DNA from: a bacterium UBA7470
GTDB lineage: Bacteria > Pseudomonadota > Gammaproteobacteria > Burkholderiales > Burkholderiaceae_C
Reading direction: 5' to 3'
Length of the DNA: 5,037 nucleotides
NCBI GenBank assembly: GCA_002479815.1
Contig: DLPA01000029.1
Span: 1-5,037, forward strand
How positions within the stretch are numbered: the stretch's first letter is position 1; each line of letters begins with the position of its first letter. Below the pieces are notes generated by a model. The model did not search any database and was not told the DNA's origin. It was given only the letters and a program-made list of their open reading frames with translations. This document shows positions 1-5,037 of this stretch, in pieces. A program made the position numbers and the translations under genes.

Positions 1-435
1 CAGCGCGTAGGTGGTGCTGGCGCGGCAGACGCTTTTGCCGTCGTGGGCCGCGATGATGTCGATTTCGCCAAAAGCCAAGTTTTTACCTAAGCGAATCACG
101 CGGGCCGTGACCAAGGCATCTTGGTTGGACAGGGGTTTTAAAAAGCTCGTGCTCAATTGCACGGTGGTCATGGGGCGTTGCGTGCCCAGTTGGGTGACGA
201 GGGCCATGACCATCGCGGTATCCGCCGCCGCCATCAGCGCCTGCCCGCACACCATGCCACCAATGCGGCTCAAGGCCGCTTGCTGAGGCAGGCGCAGCGT
301 GGCCTCGCCCCAAGCGCAGTGTTCCACACGCAAGCCCAATTGCTGCACCCAAGGTGCAAACCAGTCGGCCAGCAGTTGATTCAGCAGGGCTTCATCCACT
401 TCAGTGGGGCCTGCGTTGGGGGCGGTGGTTTTCAT
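1..435 (-). CDS. PaaI-like hotdog-fold thioesterase, 3' end cut by window edge
   Basis: The open frame runs from an ATG at 435 down to base 1 with no stop, giving 145 residues. The family is usually about 140-155 residues, so only a few C-terminal residues should be missing. It resembles the PaaI/YbgC-type hotdog acyl-CoA thioesterases, which hydrolyse the thioester bond of acyl- or phenylacyl-CoA in the cytosol. The core hotdog helix segment is GGMVCGQALMAAADTA (residues 59-74). It contains Asp72 at the position usually called catalytic, and it is followed by the strand TTVQLSTSFLKPL (90-102), typical of the family. Many PaaI proteins have His-Gly where this one has Cys63-Gly64, so the substrate and exact subfamily are uncertain. 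A weak AGG lies about 10 nt before the ATG. The gene starts 38-39 bp after the hypothetical gene upstream and is probably cotranscribed with it. The fold is a fairly safe call; the substrate is unknown. Confidence 0.82.
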   Translation of the reverse strand, partial: MKTTAPNAGPTEVDEALLNQLLADWFAPWVQQLGLRVEHCAWGEATLRLPQQAALSRIGGMVCGQALMAAADTAMVMALVTQLGTQRPMTTVQLSTSFLKPLSNQDALVTARVIRLGKNLAFGEIDIIAAHDGKSVCRASTTYAL

Positions 436-474
436 GGCAGTACGCCTATTGTTGCAGTTGAACAACCAAACGCT

Positions 475-1104
475 TCAGTCTACAGAAGCGGCACCGCCCA
501 CCAAGCGACCGTAGGCCGCCCGTGTGTCGGGCGATACTGCCGCCAAGACTTGTTCGTAACTGGTGTGATGGCGGGCCAACAAGCGGGCCGAGGCCACGGT
601 TTTGGATTTGCAATACCAGTGGCAGGTGTGCTGCATCAGCAGCAGCTCGGCACTGAGCGTCCATGCCTGATCTTTGCGGCTGCGCCCGTGGGTGTTTGCC
701 ACCACGCCGCCTAAGCCTTGGGCATGAATCGCCAAAGCGGTGCGCAAATCAAAGGCCAGCGGTGGCAAGACGCGCGTGACCCAAGGCAAGGCGATGGGCA
801 AGCGGCTGATGCGGGCTTGTACCTCGCTGAGTTGACGCGCATCTTGGGCCAGTTGCTCAAACTGCCGACTCAGATCACGCTCGCTGTCGGACAAAAAATC
901 CCAAATTTGCTGCTGGCGTGGTGCGTCTGTTTCATCCAGCACGCGCAAGTAGCCTTGCAGCAAACGCTCCATCAAGCGTTCAATTTGATAGGAACTGAGC
1001 AAGTGCGCCAAGATCGCTACCCGTTGTTTTTGCTCGATGTTGTTTAAAAAACGCAGCACAACATAAGCAGCAAGAATCCAAATCAATAATTCCATAGGGG
1101 TCAC
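475..1104 (-). CDS. Hypothetical protein with one N-terminal membrane helix
   Basis: I do not recognise this family. The protein is 209 residues from a GTG at 1104, or 206 from an ATG at 1095. Residues 4-20 (MELLIWILAAYVVLRFL) are a clear hydrophobic segment, likely a membrane anchor. A mostly helical, charged region follows, roughly 22-101, rich in Gln, Glu and Arg and possibly coiled coil between 60 and 101. A proline-rich break at 103-115 comes next, then a C-terminal helical part. The C-terminal part holds a compact cluster, HTCHWYC (159-165), and a further HH at 179-180. This could bind metal, but no known motif is matched. The GTG start overlaps the stop of the exonuclease III gene by GTGA, which favours translational coupling. 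The ATG five nt past that stop is an equally possible start, and neither has a good Shine-Dalgarno site. The coding call rests on the intact reading frame, the membrane segment and the tight packing with neighbours. Confidence 0.8.
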   Translation of the reverse strand: MTPMELLIWILAAYVVLRFLNNIEQKQRVAILAHLLSSYQIERLMERLLQGYLRVLDETDAPRQQQIWDFLSDSERDLSRQFEQLAQDARQLSEVQARISRLPIALPWVTRVLPPLAFDLRTALAIHAQGLGGVVANTHGRSRKDQAWTLSAELLLMQHTCHWYCKSKTVASARLLARHHTSYEQVLAAVSPDTRAAYGRLVGGAASVD

Positions 1105-1901
1105 GTCAAAGTCACATCAGTGGGGTGCAGCGTCAGCACCACGGGCGTGTGGTCGCTGGGGCGCTCATTCTTGCGCGGTGTACGATCGACTTGACAGGTG
1201 CGTGCGCGGGACTTCAAAACTTCGGAAATCAGCAGATGGTCGATGCGTAGGCCCCGATTGCGCCGAAAGGCCAAATCGCGGTAGTCCCACCACGTATAGG
1301 TTTTGGGCGGCTGAGGAAACAAGCGTAAGGCATCGTGCAGGCCCAAATCCGTCAGGGCTTGCAAATGGGCGCGTTCTTGCGGGGTGCAGTGAATGGTGTC
1401 GCGCAAGCCCTCCGCGTCCCACACGTCGGCATCATCAAACGTGATGTTGAAGTCGCCCATCAAGACCAATTGCTCGTGCTGGCGCAACTCTGCCGCCACC
1501 CATGTGTGCAAGGCCGTGAGCCAGCGCATTTTGTAGGCGAATTTGTCGCTGTCGGGCGCTTGCCCGTTGGGGACATACGCGCCGATGACGCGAATGCCGT
1601 CGATGGTGGCGCACAGCACCCGCGCTTGCTCGTCCTCGAAGTTGGGGATGTTTCTCATCACCACTTGGGCGGGCGTGCGCGACAAGAGGGCCACGCCGTT
1701 GTAGGTTTTTTGCCCAAAACTCACCGCGTGGTAGCCCGCAGCGGTGAAGGCATCGAAGGGGAATTTGTCGTCGGTGAGCTTGAGTTCTTGCAAGGCCAAC
1801 ACATCGACAGGCGCACCGTCGGCGGCTTGCGCTGCCAACCAGTCCAGCACTTGTGGCAGGCGTACTCCCAGCGAGTTGACGTTCCAAGTAGCGAGTTTCA
1901 T
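1101..1901 (-). CDS. xth: Exodeoxyribonuclease III (AP endonuclease, EEP family)
   Basis: This is a Mg-dependent DNA repair enzyme of the ExoIII/AP endonuclease I family. Such enzymes cut 5' to abasic sites in base excision repair and degrade duplex DNA 3' to 5'. With the ATG at 1901 the protein has 266 residues, close to the 268 of E. coli ExoIII. The full active-site set is visible: Asn9 in TWNVNS, Glu39 in LQELK (metal ligand), Tyr109 in GAYVPNG, Asp150 and Asn152 in GDFNI, Asp221 in RIDHLL, and the Asp250-His251 pair in RPSDHTP near the C-terminus. A TTG at 1910 would add three residues. I prefer the ATG because MKLATWNVNS is the normal family start. No strong Shine-Dalgarno is seen. The start lies 12 nt after the TAG of the DUF4337-like gene, so reinitiation after that gene is plausible. 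The 3' end overlaps the next gene by 4 bp. The symbol could be xth or xthA. Confidence 0.95.
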   Translation of the reverse strand: MKLATWNVNSLGVRLPQVLDWLAAQAADGAPVDVLALQELKLTDDKFPFDAFTAAGYHAVSFGQKTYNGVALLSRTPAQVVMRNIPNFEDEQARVLCATIDGIRVIGAYVPNGQAPDSDKFAYKMRWLTALHTWVAAELRQHEQLVLMGDFNITFDDADVWDAEGLRDTIHCTPQERAHLQALTDLGLHDALRLFPQPPKTYTWWDYRDLAFRRNRGLRIDHLLISEVLKSRARTCQVDRTPRKNERPSDHTPVVLTLHPTDVTLT

Positions 1902-1913
1902 GGTCAACAAGGT

Positions 1914-2519
1914 CTAGATGTGCATCAGCGCCGCGCCACCAATGGCGACACCCACCGCACCGACACCGTACATGCCGTATTCCAGCCATTTTTTGCGCGT
2001 CAGCAGTGCAATCGCCGCCAAAGCGATGGAAATTTGCAAGGCGGTGGTGGCTTGCGCCCAACGGTGGTGCTCGTGCATTTGAGCGTCGGATTTTTGATCC
2101 CACGCTTTGGCTTCGGCCTCAAAGCCTTCAGCGACGACTTTGATTTCGTTCTTTTCTTTCTCGTAACGATCTATTTTGGCCTGATACGTGGGCTTGGCAT
2201 CTGCAGGCGACAAATCGCGCGACACCTCGGCCAGCGATTGTTTGGTGCTTTTGGATTGAAAGTAATTCCATTGGTTGGAGGCTTCGGTTTTTTTGATGGC
2301 GGCATTGTTTTTGTATAAGCCCGCATTGGCCATGGTCGCCCCGCCCATGTAGCCAAATAAGGCACCGACCGTGGCGATGATGGCGGTGAACAAAGCGATG
2401 TGGTTGGTCATGGATTTGTCGCCATCGTCGCCGTGTCCATGTCCACCATGCCCGCCTTGTTGGGCGTGTTCCAACTCATGATCGTGAGGGCCGTGAACGT
2501 GAAAACCGTGTCCTGACAT
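1914..2519 (-). CDS. DUF4337-like membrane protein with His-rich N-terminus
   Basis: This is a 201-residue protein resembling the DUF4337 family, whose function is unknown as far as I know. The N-terminal tail (residues 1-40) carries ten histidines (4, 7, 9, 12, 14, 18, 24, 27, 29, 40) among Gly and Asp and looks like a flexible metal-binding or low-complexity segment. Transmembrane helix 1 is about residues 41-59. The stretch ASNQWNYFQSKSTKQ (80-94) is the part I associate with DUF4337. A Lys/Glu-rich helical region (about 108-150) follows, probably coiled coil and soluble, then two more hydrophobic segments at about 157-173 and 181-199 near the C-terminus. The ATG at 2519 is well supported by AGGAG seven nt upstream. 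The gene follows folA after 99 bp and precedes xth by 12 bp. The family call is from memory of the motif; the membrane topology is read directly. Confidence 0.88.
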   Translation of the reverse strand: MSGHGFHVHGPHDHELEHAQQGGHGGHGHGDDGDKSMTNHIALFTAIIATVGALFGYMGGATMANAGLYKNNAAIKKTEASNQWNYFQSKSTKQSLAEVSRDLSPADAKPTYQAKIDRYEKEKNEIKVVAEGFEAEAKAWDQKSDAQMHEHHRWAQATTALQISIALAAIALLTRKKWLEYGMYGVGAVGVAIGGAALMHI

Positions 2520-2526
2520 ATAAAAA

Positions 2527-2531
2527 CTCCT
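2527..2531 (-). promoter_or_regulatory. Ribosome binding site of the DUF4337-like gene
   Basis: On the minus strand this reads AGGAG, followed by seven nt (TTTTTAT) and the ATG at 2519. It is the clearest Shine-Dalgarno site in the window. It fixes the start of this gene and suggests translation is initiated afresh here rather than coupled to folA. Confidence 0.8.
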
Positions 2532-2596
2532 GATTTGAAAAAGCAGACAATTTCAGATTAAACCTAAGTACTCAGCCCCTCTGATTTTCCCCCACC

Positions 2597-2614
2597 CCAG
2601 CCCTCCCCCGCTGG
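2597..2614 (-). repeat. Small GC-rich hairpin just after the folA stop
   Basis: CCAGC and GCTGG form a perfect 5-bp stem with an eight-base G-rich loop. On the minus strand a further CCA/TGG pairing flanks the stem across an internal loop. The surrounding wording (CCCCCACCCCAGCCCTCCCCC on the plus strand, about 2590-2609) resembles GC-rich intergenic repeats often seen between proteobacterial genes, but here only one half is present. It could slow polymerase or shield the folA 3' end. It lacks the T-run of an intrinsic terminator. Confidence 0.4.
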
Positions 2615-2618
2615 TTGG

Positions 2619-3149
2619 TTATGAGTAAACCGACGGTGCAGGATCCCCCGCCTGTATGACATACGTGACAAACGCAAAGGGCAGTCCTGAAGCGGCGATG
2701 TGGGACTCGCGGCTCTGCACCTGCCACTGCGACCCCAAGGTGGGGGCGTAGGCATCGCCTTCAAAGTCTGCGTCGATTTCCGTCACCACCACGCGCTGGG
2801 CGTAGGGCAAGGCCAAGGCGTAAATTTCGGCCCCGCCGATCACCCAGACTTCGGCTTGATCTTGAAAAAAGGTGAGTGCCTCACGCAAGTCATGAAAGCG
2901 TTGTACCCCTGTTTCATTGAAACTTTCGTTGCGCGTGAGCACGGCATTCACCCGTCCGGGCAGGGGGCGAAAGCGCGGGGGCAGCGAGTCCCAAGTTTTG
3001 CGCCCCATCAGCACGGGATGGCCCAGCGTCAGGCGTTTGAAGTGGGCCAAGTCCTCGGGCAAGTGCCAAGGCAGTTGGTTATTGGCCCCAATCACGCCAT
3101 TGCGGGCGCGGGCATAAATCAAATTCAATCTCATCAAATTCAATCTCAT
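2619..3149 (-). CDS. folA: Dihydrofolate reductase
   Basis: This enzyme reduces dihydrofolate to tetrahydrofolate with NADPH in the cytosol. It thereby restores the cofactor oxidised by the ThyA encoded two genes upstream. The frame gives 176 residues from the ATG at 3149, or 171 from the ATG at 3134; E. coli FolA has 159. The DHFR signature is at residues 18-34 (GVIGANNQLPWHLPEDL), where Asp33 matches the catalytic Asp27 of E. coli. GHPVLMGRKTW (43-53) and LPGRVNAVLTR follow for NADPH binding. VIGGAEIY (the conserved Gly-Gly pair) and TEIDADFEGDAY are also present. The N-terminus is odd: MRLNL occurs twice in a row because of a 15-bp DNA duplication. The upstream ATG overlaps the transporter stop as ATGA, which suggests coupling. 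No strong Shine-Dalgarno precedes either start. The C-terminus runs about ten residues (QAGDPAPSVYS) beyond the usual last strand. Confidence 0.96.
   Translation of the reverse strand: MRLNLMRLNLIYARARNGVIGANNQLPWHLPEDLAHFKRLTLGHPVLMGRKTWDSLPPRFRPLPGRVNAVLTRNESFNETGVQRFHDLREALTFFQDQAEVWVIGGAEIYALALPYAQRVVVTEIDADFEGDAYAPTLGSQWQVQSRESHIAASGLPFAFVTYVIQAGDPAPSVYS
3118..3149 (-). repeat. 15-bp tandem duplication at the folA start
   Basis: The plus-strand unit ATCAAATTCAATCTC occurs at 3118-3132 and again, unchanged, at 3133-3147, followed by AT of a third copy. On the minus strand each copy supplies an ATG and encodes MRLNL, so folA has two in-frame starts 15 nt apart. Because the unit is a multiple of three, the frame is kept. 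Removing one copy would leave the same ATGA overlap with the transporter gene. Confidence 0.97.
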
Positions 3150-4051
3150 GGGGTCGATTCAGAAGAAGGGGAAGACGGCGCACGCTGGGGCAAGAGCACC
3201 GCTGCAATTGCCACCATCACCAGCAAGACGGCGACACCATCTTGCCAATAAGGGGTTTCGCCCAGAATAGGAATGGCGCTGCCGATGCCGACCAAGGGCA
3301 CGGCCATGACGCTCATGGCGCTGCTGGCGGGTGGCAGCCGACGCGCCAAGCCAAACCAGATGATTTGGGCAAAGCCATAGTTGATGAGCACGCCATAGAC
3401 CAAGCTCCACCACGTCACCGCCGTGAATTGGAAGCTGGGCACGGGTTCCAAACTCACCGCCAAGGCCCACAGCACGCCACACGACAGCAGCAACATCCAC
3501 ACGGCGACCGCTTCAATGGGCATGGTGAGGGGGGTGCGCCGCATCAGCAGCGTGCCCAAGGCCCAGCAGTTCGCAGCAGCCAACATCCAAAACACCCCAA
3601 CGGGGCGACCGGAGAGGTGTTGCAATTCGTGCGAGACCAAGAGCAAGACCGCCAAGGCCACCGCGACTGTGGCACACACCACGCGCCGCGTCAGGCGTTC
3701 ACGAAACCAGATGGCGCCGATCAGCACCGTCCAAATCGGCATGGTGAAGCCCAAAATCGCCGCCCGCCCCGAGCGCAGCTCTTGCACACCAAAAATCGAC
3801 AAGACGTGCCAGCCCAAGATGTTCGGTAAGGCCAGCAACATCACCGTCTGCCACTGCTCGCCTTGGGGCATGACCATGCGGCCGCCGCGCAGCCGGAAAA
3901 ACAGGTACAACCAACTCGCGCCCAGCGTCATGGTCATGGCCCGAAAGTACAGGGGCGAGACTTCGCGCAGCGAGAGCTTCATCATCGGCCAATTGATGCC
4001 CCACATCAGGGTGAGCGCGATCAAGGCCAGCCATTCTTTGCGATTGAGCAT
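3146..4051 (-). CDS. EamA/DMT-superfamily transporter, ten membrane helices
   Basis: This is a 301-residue inner-membrane protein built from two EamA (DUF6) repeats of five helices each, about residues 7-140 and 153-287. This is the usual size and layout of drug/metabolite transporters of the RhaT/YdcZ/YedA kind. The first repeat opens with the family's WGINWPMMK (17-25) and ends with GRAAILGFTMPIWTVLIG (95-112) and an acidic RERL. The second repeat has the matching SSAMSVMAVPLVGIGS followed by ILGE. The C-terminus (QRAPSSPSSESTP) is a short polar tail. Members export or import varied small metabolites, and nothing in the sequence fixes the substrate. The ATG at 4051 follows the thyA stop by 25 bp with only a poor Shine-Dalgarno. 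The 3' end overlaps folA by ATGA. The position between thyA and folA suggests cotranscription with them. A link to folate or nucleoside metabolism is only a guess from position. Confidence 0.9.
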   Translation of the reverse strand: MLNRKEWLALIALTLMWGINWPMMKLSLREVSPLYFRAMTMTLGASWLYLFFRLRGGRMVMPQGEQWQTVMLLALPNILGWHVLSIFGVQELRSGRAAILGFTMPIWTVLIGAIWFRERLTRRVVCATVAVALAVLLLVSHELQHLSGRPVGVFWMLAAANCWALGTLLMRRTPLTMPIEAVAVWMLLLSCGVLWALAVSLEPVPSFQFTAVTWWSLVYGVLINYGFAQIIWFGLARRLPPASSAMSVMAVPLVGIGSAIPILGETPYWQDGVAVLLVMVAIAAVLLPQRAPSSPSSESTP

Positions 4052-4076
4052 CTGTTAACGACCGCTTCAGATGGCT

Positions 4077-4925
4077 TTAAACCGCCACGGGCGCTTTGAT
4101 GGCGGGATGGGGGTCGTAGCCGATGAACTCGAAATCGTCCAAGGCGTAGTCAAACAAGCTGTCGGGCTTGCGACGAATGTGCAGCGTGGGGTAGGCGCGT
4201 GGGGCGCGTGAGAGCTGCAACTCCACTTGCTCGGTGTGATTGCTGTAAATGTGGCAATCGCCCCCCGTCCAGATAAAGTCGCCCACGTCCAAATCGCACT
4301 GCTGCGCGACCATGTGGGTCAAGAGCGCATAGCTGGCGATGTTGAAGGGCACGCCCAGAAAAATATCGGCACTGCGCTGGTACAACTGGCAACTCAAACG
4401 CCCGCGCTCACCCGCTGCTTGGGGGGGGGCGACATAGAACTGAAACAGCGCATGGCAAGGCATCAGGGCCATGTCGTCCAAATCGGCCACATTCCATGCG
4501 CTGACGATGATGCGGCGCGAATCGGGGTTGGTTTTAAGGGTGTGCAGCACTTGGCTGATCTGGTCGATGTGCCCGCCACCCGCCTTGGGCCACGAGCGCC
4601 ATTGCACGCCATAGACTGGCCCCAAGTCGCCATCGGCCCGCGCCCACTCGTCCCAAATCGTCACGCCGCGCTCATTGAGCCACTGGTTGTCGCTGGAGCC
4701 TGTCAAAAACCAGAGCAATTCGACGATGATGGACTTCAGATGCAGCTTCTTCGTCGTCACCAAGGGAAAGCCCTCGTTCAAATCAAAGCGCATCTGATGC
4801 CCAAAGACGCTGCGCGTGCCCGTGCCCGTGCGGTCGGCCTTGTGTACGCCCTGCGTGTGTACATGACGCATCAAGTCTTCGTACTGAGAACGAATGGGGC
4901 GAAGGAGAGAGGGATCGGCAGTCAC
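4077..4925 (-). CDS. thyA: Thymidylate synthase
   Basis: It makes dTMP from dUMP using 5,10-methylene-tetrahydrofolate as carbon donor and reductant, releasing dihydrofolate for FolA. It has 282 residues against 264 in E. coli. Key residues are in place: Arg32 in DRTGTGTRS (phosphate binding), Arg137-Arg138, the nucleophile Cys157 in ALMPCHALFQF, Arg184 and Asp187 in QLYQRSADIFLG, Asn195 in FNIASYAL, and His225 and Tyr227 in GDCHIYSNH. The family C-terminus YDPHPAIKAPVAV is intact. The extra length comes from about 11 residues at the N-terminus and a seven-residue loop insertion (about 166-174). The insertion holds a nine-C run on the coding strand. The GTG at 4925 is the start: an in-frame TGA lies four codons upstream, and there is no other ATG, GTG or TTG before Met19, which falls inside the conserved N-terminal helix. 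The Shine-Dalgarno is poor. It is the first gene of the probable thyA-transporter-folA unit. Confidence 0.97.
   Translation of the reverse strand: MTADPSLLRPIRSQYEDLMRHVHTQGVHKADRTGTGTRSVFGHQMRFDLNEGFPLVTTKKLHLKSIIVELLWFLTGSSDNQWLNERGVTIWDEWARADGDLGPVYGVQWRSWPKAGGGHIDQISQVLHTLKTNPDSRRIIVSAWNVADLDDMALMPCHALFQFYVAPPQAAGERGRLSCQLYQRSADIFLGVPFNIASYALLTHMVAQQCDLDVGDFIWTGGDCHIYSNHTEQVELQLSRAPRAYPTLHIRRKPDSLFDYALDDFEFIGYDPHPAIKAPVAV
4421..4429 (-). repeat. Nine-base homopolymer inside thyA
   Basis: Nine G on the plus strand (nine C on the coding strand) encode the two prolines in VAPPQAAGERG, residues 165-174. This is the longest G/C homopolymer I noticed in the window. A slip of one base would frameshift thyA about 12 codons after the catalytic cysteine codon, before Arg184, Asp187, Asn195 and His225. 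The frame is intact here, so the gene is read as functional. Confidence 0.95.
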
Positions 4926-5037
4926 GGCAAAGGGTCACTTTTTAAAAAAGCAGGGAGTGTAAAGCCAGCCCATCATCCCAGCGCCCCCGTGGGCTGCTGC
5001 GCTTGTTTGATGAGATAAAAAGTATAGTAAAAAAAGT
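4926..5037 (-). promoter_or_regulatory. thyA: thyA upstream leader with candidate -10 box
   Basis: No gene is seen in these 112 bases. On the minus strand TATACT (forward 5021-5026) differs from the consensus -10 TATAAT at one position and sits in an AT-rich stretch. The -35 would lie outside the window, so this is only half a promoter. If used, transcription would begin near 5014 and give a leader of roughly 88 nt. The leader contains an inverted repeat at 4966-4996 and an AT palindrome (CTTTTTTAAAAAG on the minus strand) close to the start codon. Confidence 0.4.
4966..4996 (-). repeat. Inverted repeat in the thyA leader
   Basis: CAGCCCA (4966-4972) and TGGGCTG (4990-4996) are perfect 7-bp inverted arms separated by 17 nt that are themselves G-rich on the minus strand. 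In RNA they could form a stem-loop about 40 nt before the thyA GTG. No T-run follows, so it is not an intrinsic terminator. It matches no riboswitch I know, and chance is a fair explanation in this base composition. Confidence 0.4.

Larger units (their letters stand above)
2520..2618. other. 99-bp intergenic gap between folA and the DUF4337-like gene
   Basis: The folA-proximal half (about 2576-2618) is a G-run-rich stretch on the minus strand with a small hairpin. The other half (about 2520-2575) is AT-rich. It holds a TTTAAT that could be a -10 box (forward 2561-2566), but there is no matching -35 at 16-18 bp, so I do not call a promoter. No T-run follows the hairpin, so no intrinsic terminator is called. 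A fresh transcription start in this gap is possible but not shown. Confidence 0.4.

Noticed and set aside
1335..2318. Long plus-strand open frame (327 codons) opposite xth and the DUF4337-like gene
   Set aside because: It lies fully antisense to two well-supported genes. Its product is compositionally odd and matches no family I know. Long antisense frames are common in GC-rich coding DNA.
2597..2618. Rho-independent terminator after folA
   Set aside because: The stem is only 5 bp without mismatches and the following minus-strand sequence is G-rich with AAAA, not a T-run.
3423..4058. Plus-strand frames opposite the transporter
   Set aside because: These are antisense to a clear ten-helix membrane protein. 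The predicted products are basic and low in hydrophobic order, as expected of shadows.
4816..4834. Short GTGCCC direct repeats
   Set aside because: They encode the conserved Gly-Thr-Gly-Thr of the ThyA phosphate-binding motif, so protein constraint explains them.
4935..4963. TTTACA on the minus strand (forward 4958-4963) as a -35 box for thyA
   Set aside because: No acceptable -10 hexamer lies 16-18 bp downstream (AAGTGA is found there), and it would leave almost no leader before the GTG.
4227..5018. Long plus-strand open frame (263 codons) opposite thyA
   Set aside because: It mirrors the conserved thyA codons on the other strand and extends into the leader. There is no recognisable domain, so it is treated as a shadow.
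5003..5028. Plus-strand promoter (TTGTTT and TATAGT) for a divergent gene to the right
   Set aside because: The spacing is only 14 bp and the -35 is poor. The gene it would serve is outside the window.

Overview
The window holds seven genes, all read leftward on the minus strand, and reads like an ordinary housekeeping stretch of a beta-proteobacterial chromosome. By eye the GC content is in the mid to high 50s percent. The sequences of ThyA, exonuclease III and DHFR look like those of Burkholderiales, probably Comamonadaceae or a close relative. This assignment is recognition from memory, not a search. I see no tRNA, rRNA, CRISPR array, transposase or phage gene.

In transcription order, from right to left: (1) 4926-5037 is an upstream leader with a plausible -10 box and a small inverted repeat. 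(2) thyA, thymidylate synthase, starts with GTG. (3) A 25-bp gap leads to a ten-helix EamA/DMT-type transporter. (4) folA, dihydrofolate reductase, overlaps the transporter by the 4 bp ATGA. (5) A 99-bp gap holds a GC-rich hairpin-forming sequence at the folA stop, then a good Shine-Dalgarno site. (6) A DUF4337-like membrane protein has a histidine-rich N-terminus. (7) An exonuclease III (xth) gene follows after 12 bp. (8) A hypothetical protein with one N-terminal membrane helix follows, overlapping xth by the 4 bp GTGA. (9) After 38 bp comes a PaaI-like hotdog thioesterase, cut by the left window edge just before its stop.

Functionally, thyA and folA form the classic thymidylate cycle. ThyA converts dUMP and methylene-tetrahydrofolate to dTMP and dihydrofolate, and FolA regenerates tetrahydrofolate. 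The transporter lies between them in one apparent operon, but its substrate cannot be read from the sequence. The left half (DUF4337 protein, exonuclease III, hypothetical, thioesterase) is also closely packed and may be a second transcription unit, with its own start in the 2520-2618 gap or by read-through from folA.

The points most worth a second look are modest: a 15-bp tandem duplication that doubles the folA start, a nine-base homopolymer inside thyA, the histidine-rich tail on the DUF4337 protein, the transporter between thyA and folA, and a Cys/His cluster in the hypothetical protein. I found no convincing evidence of an undescribed multi-gene system.
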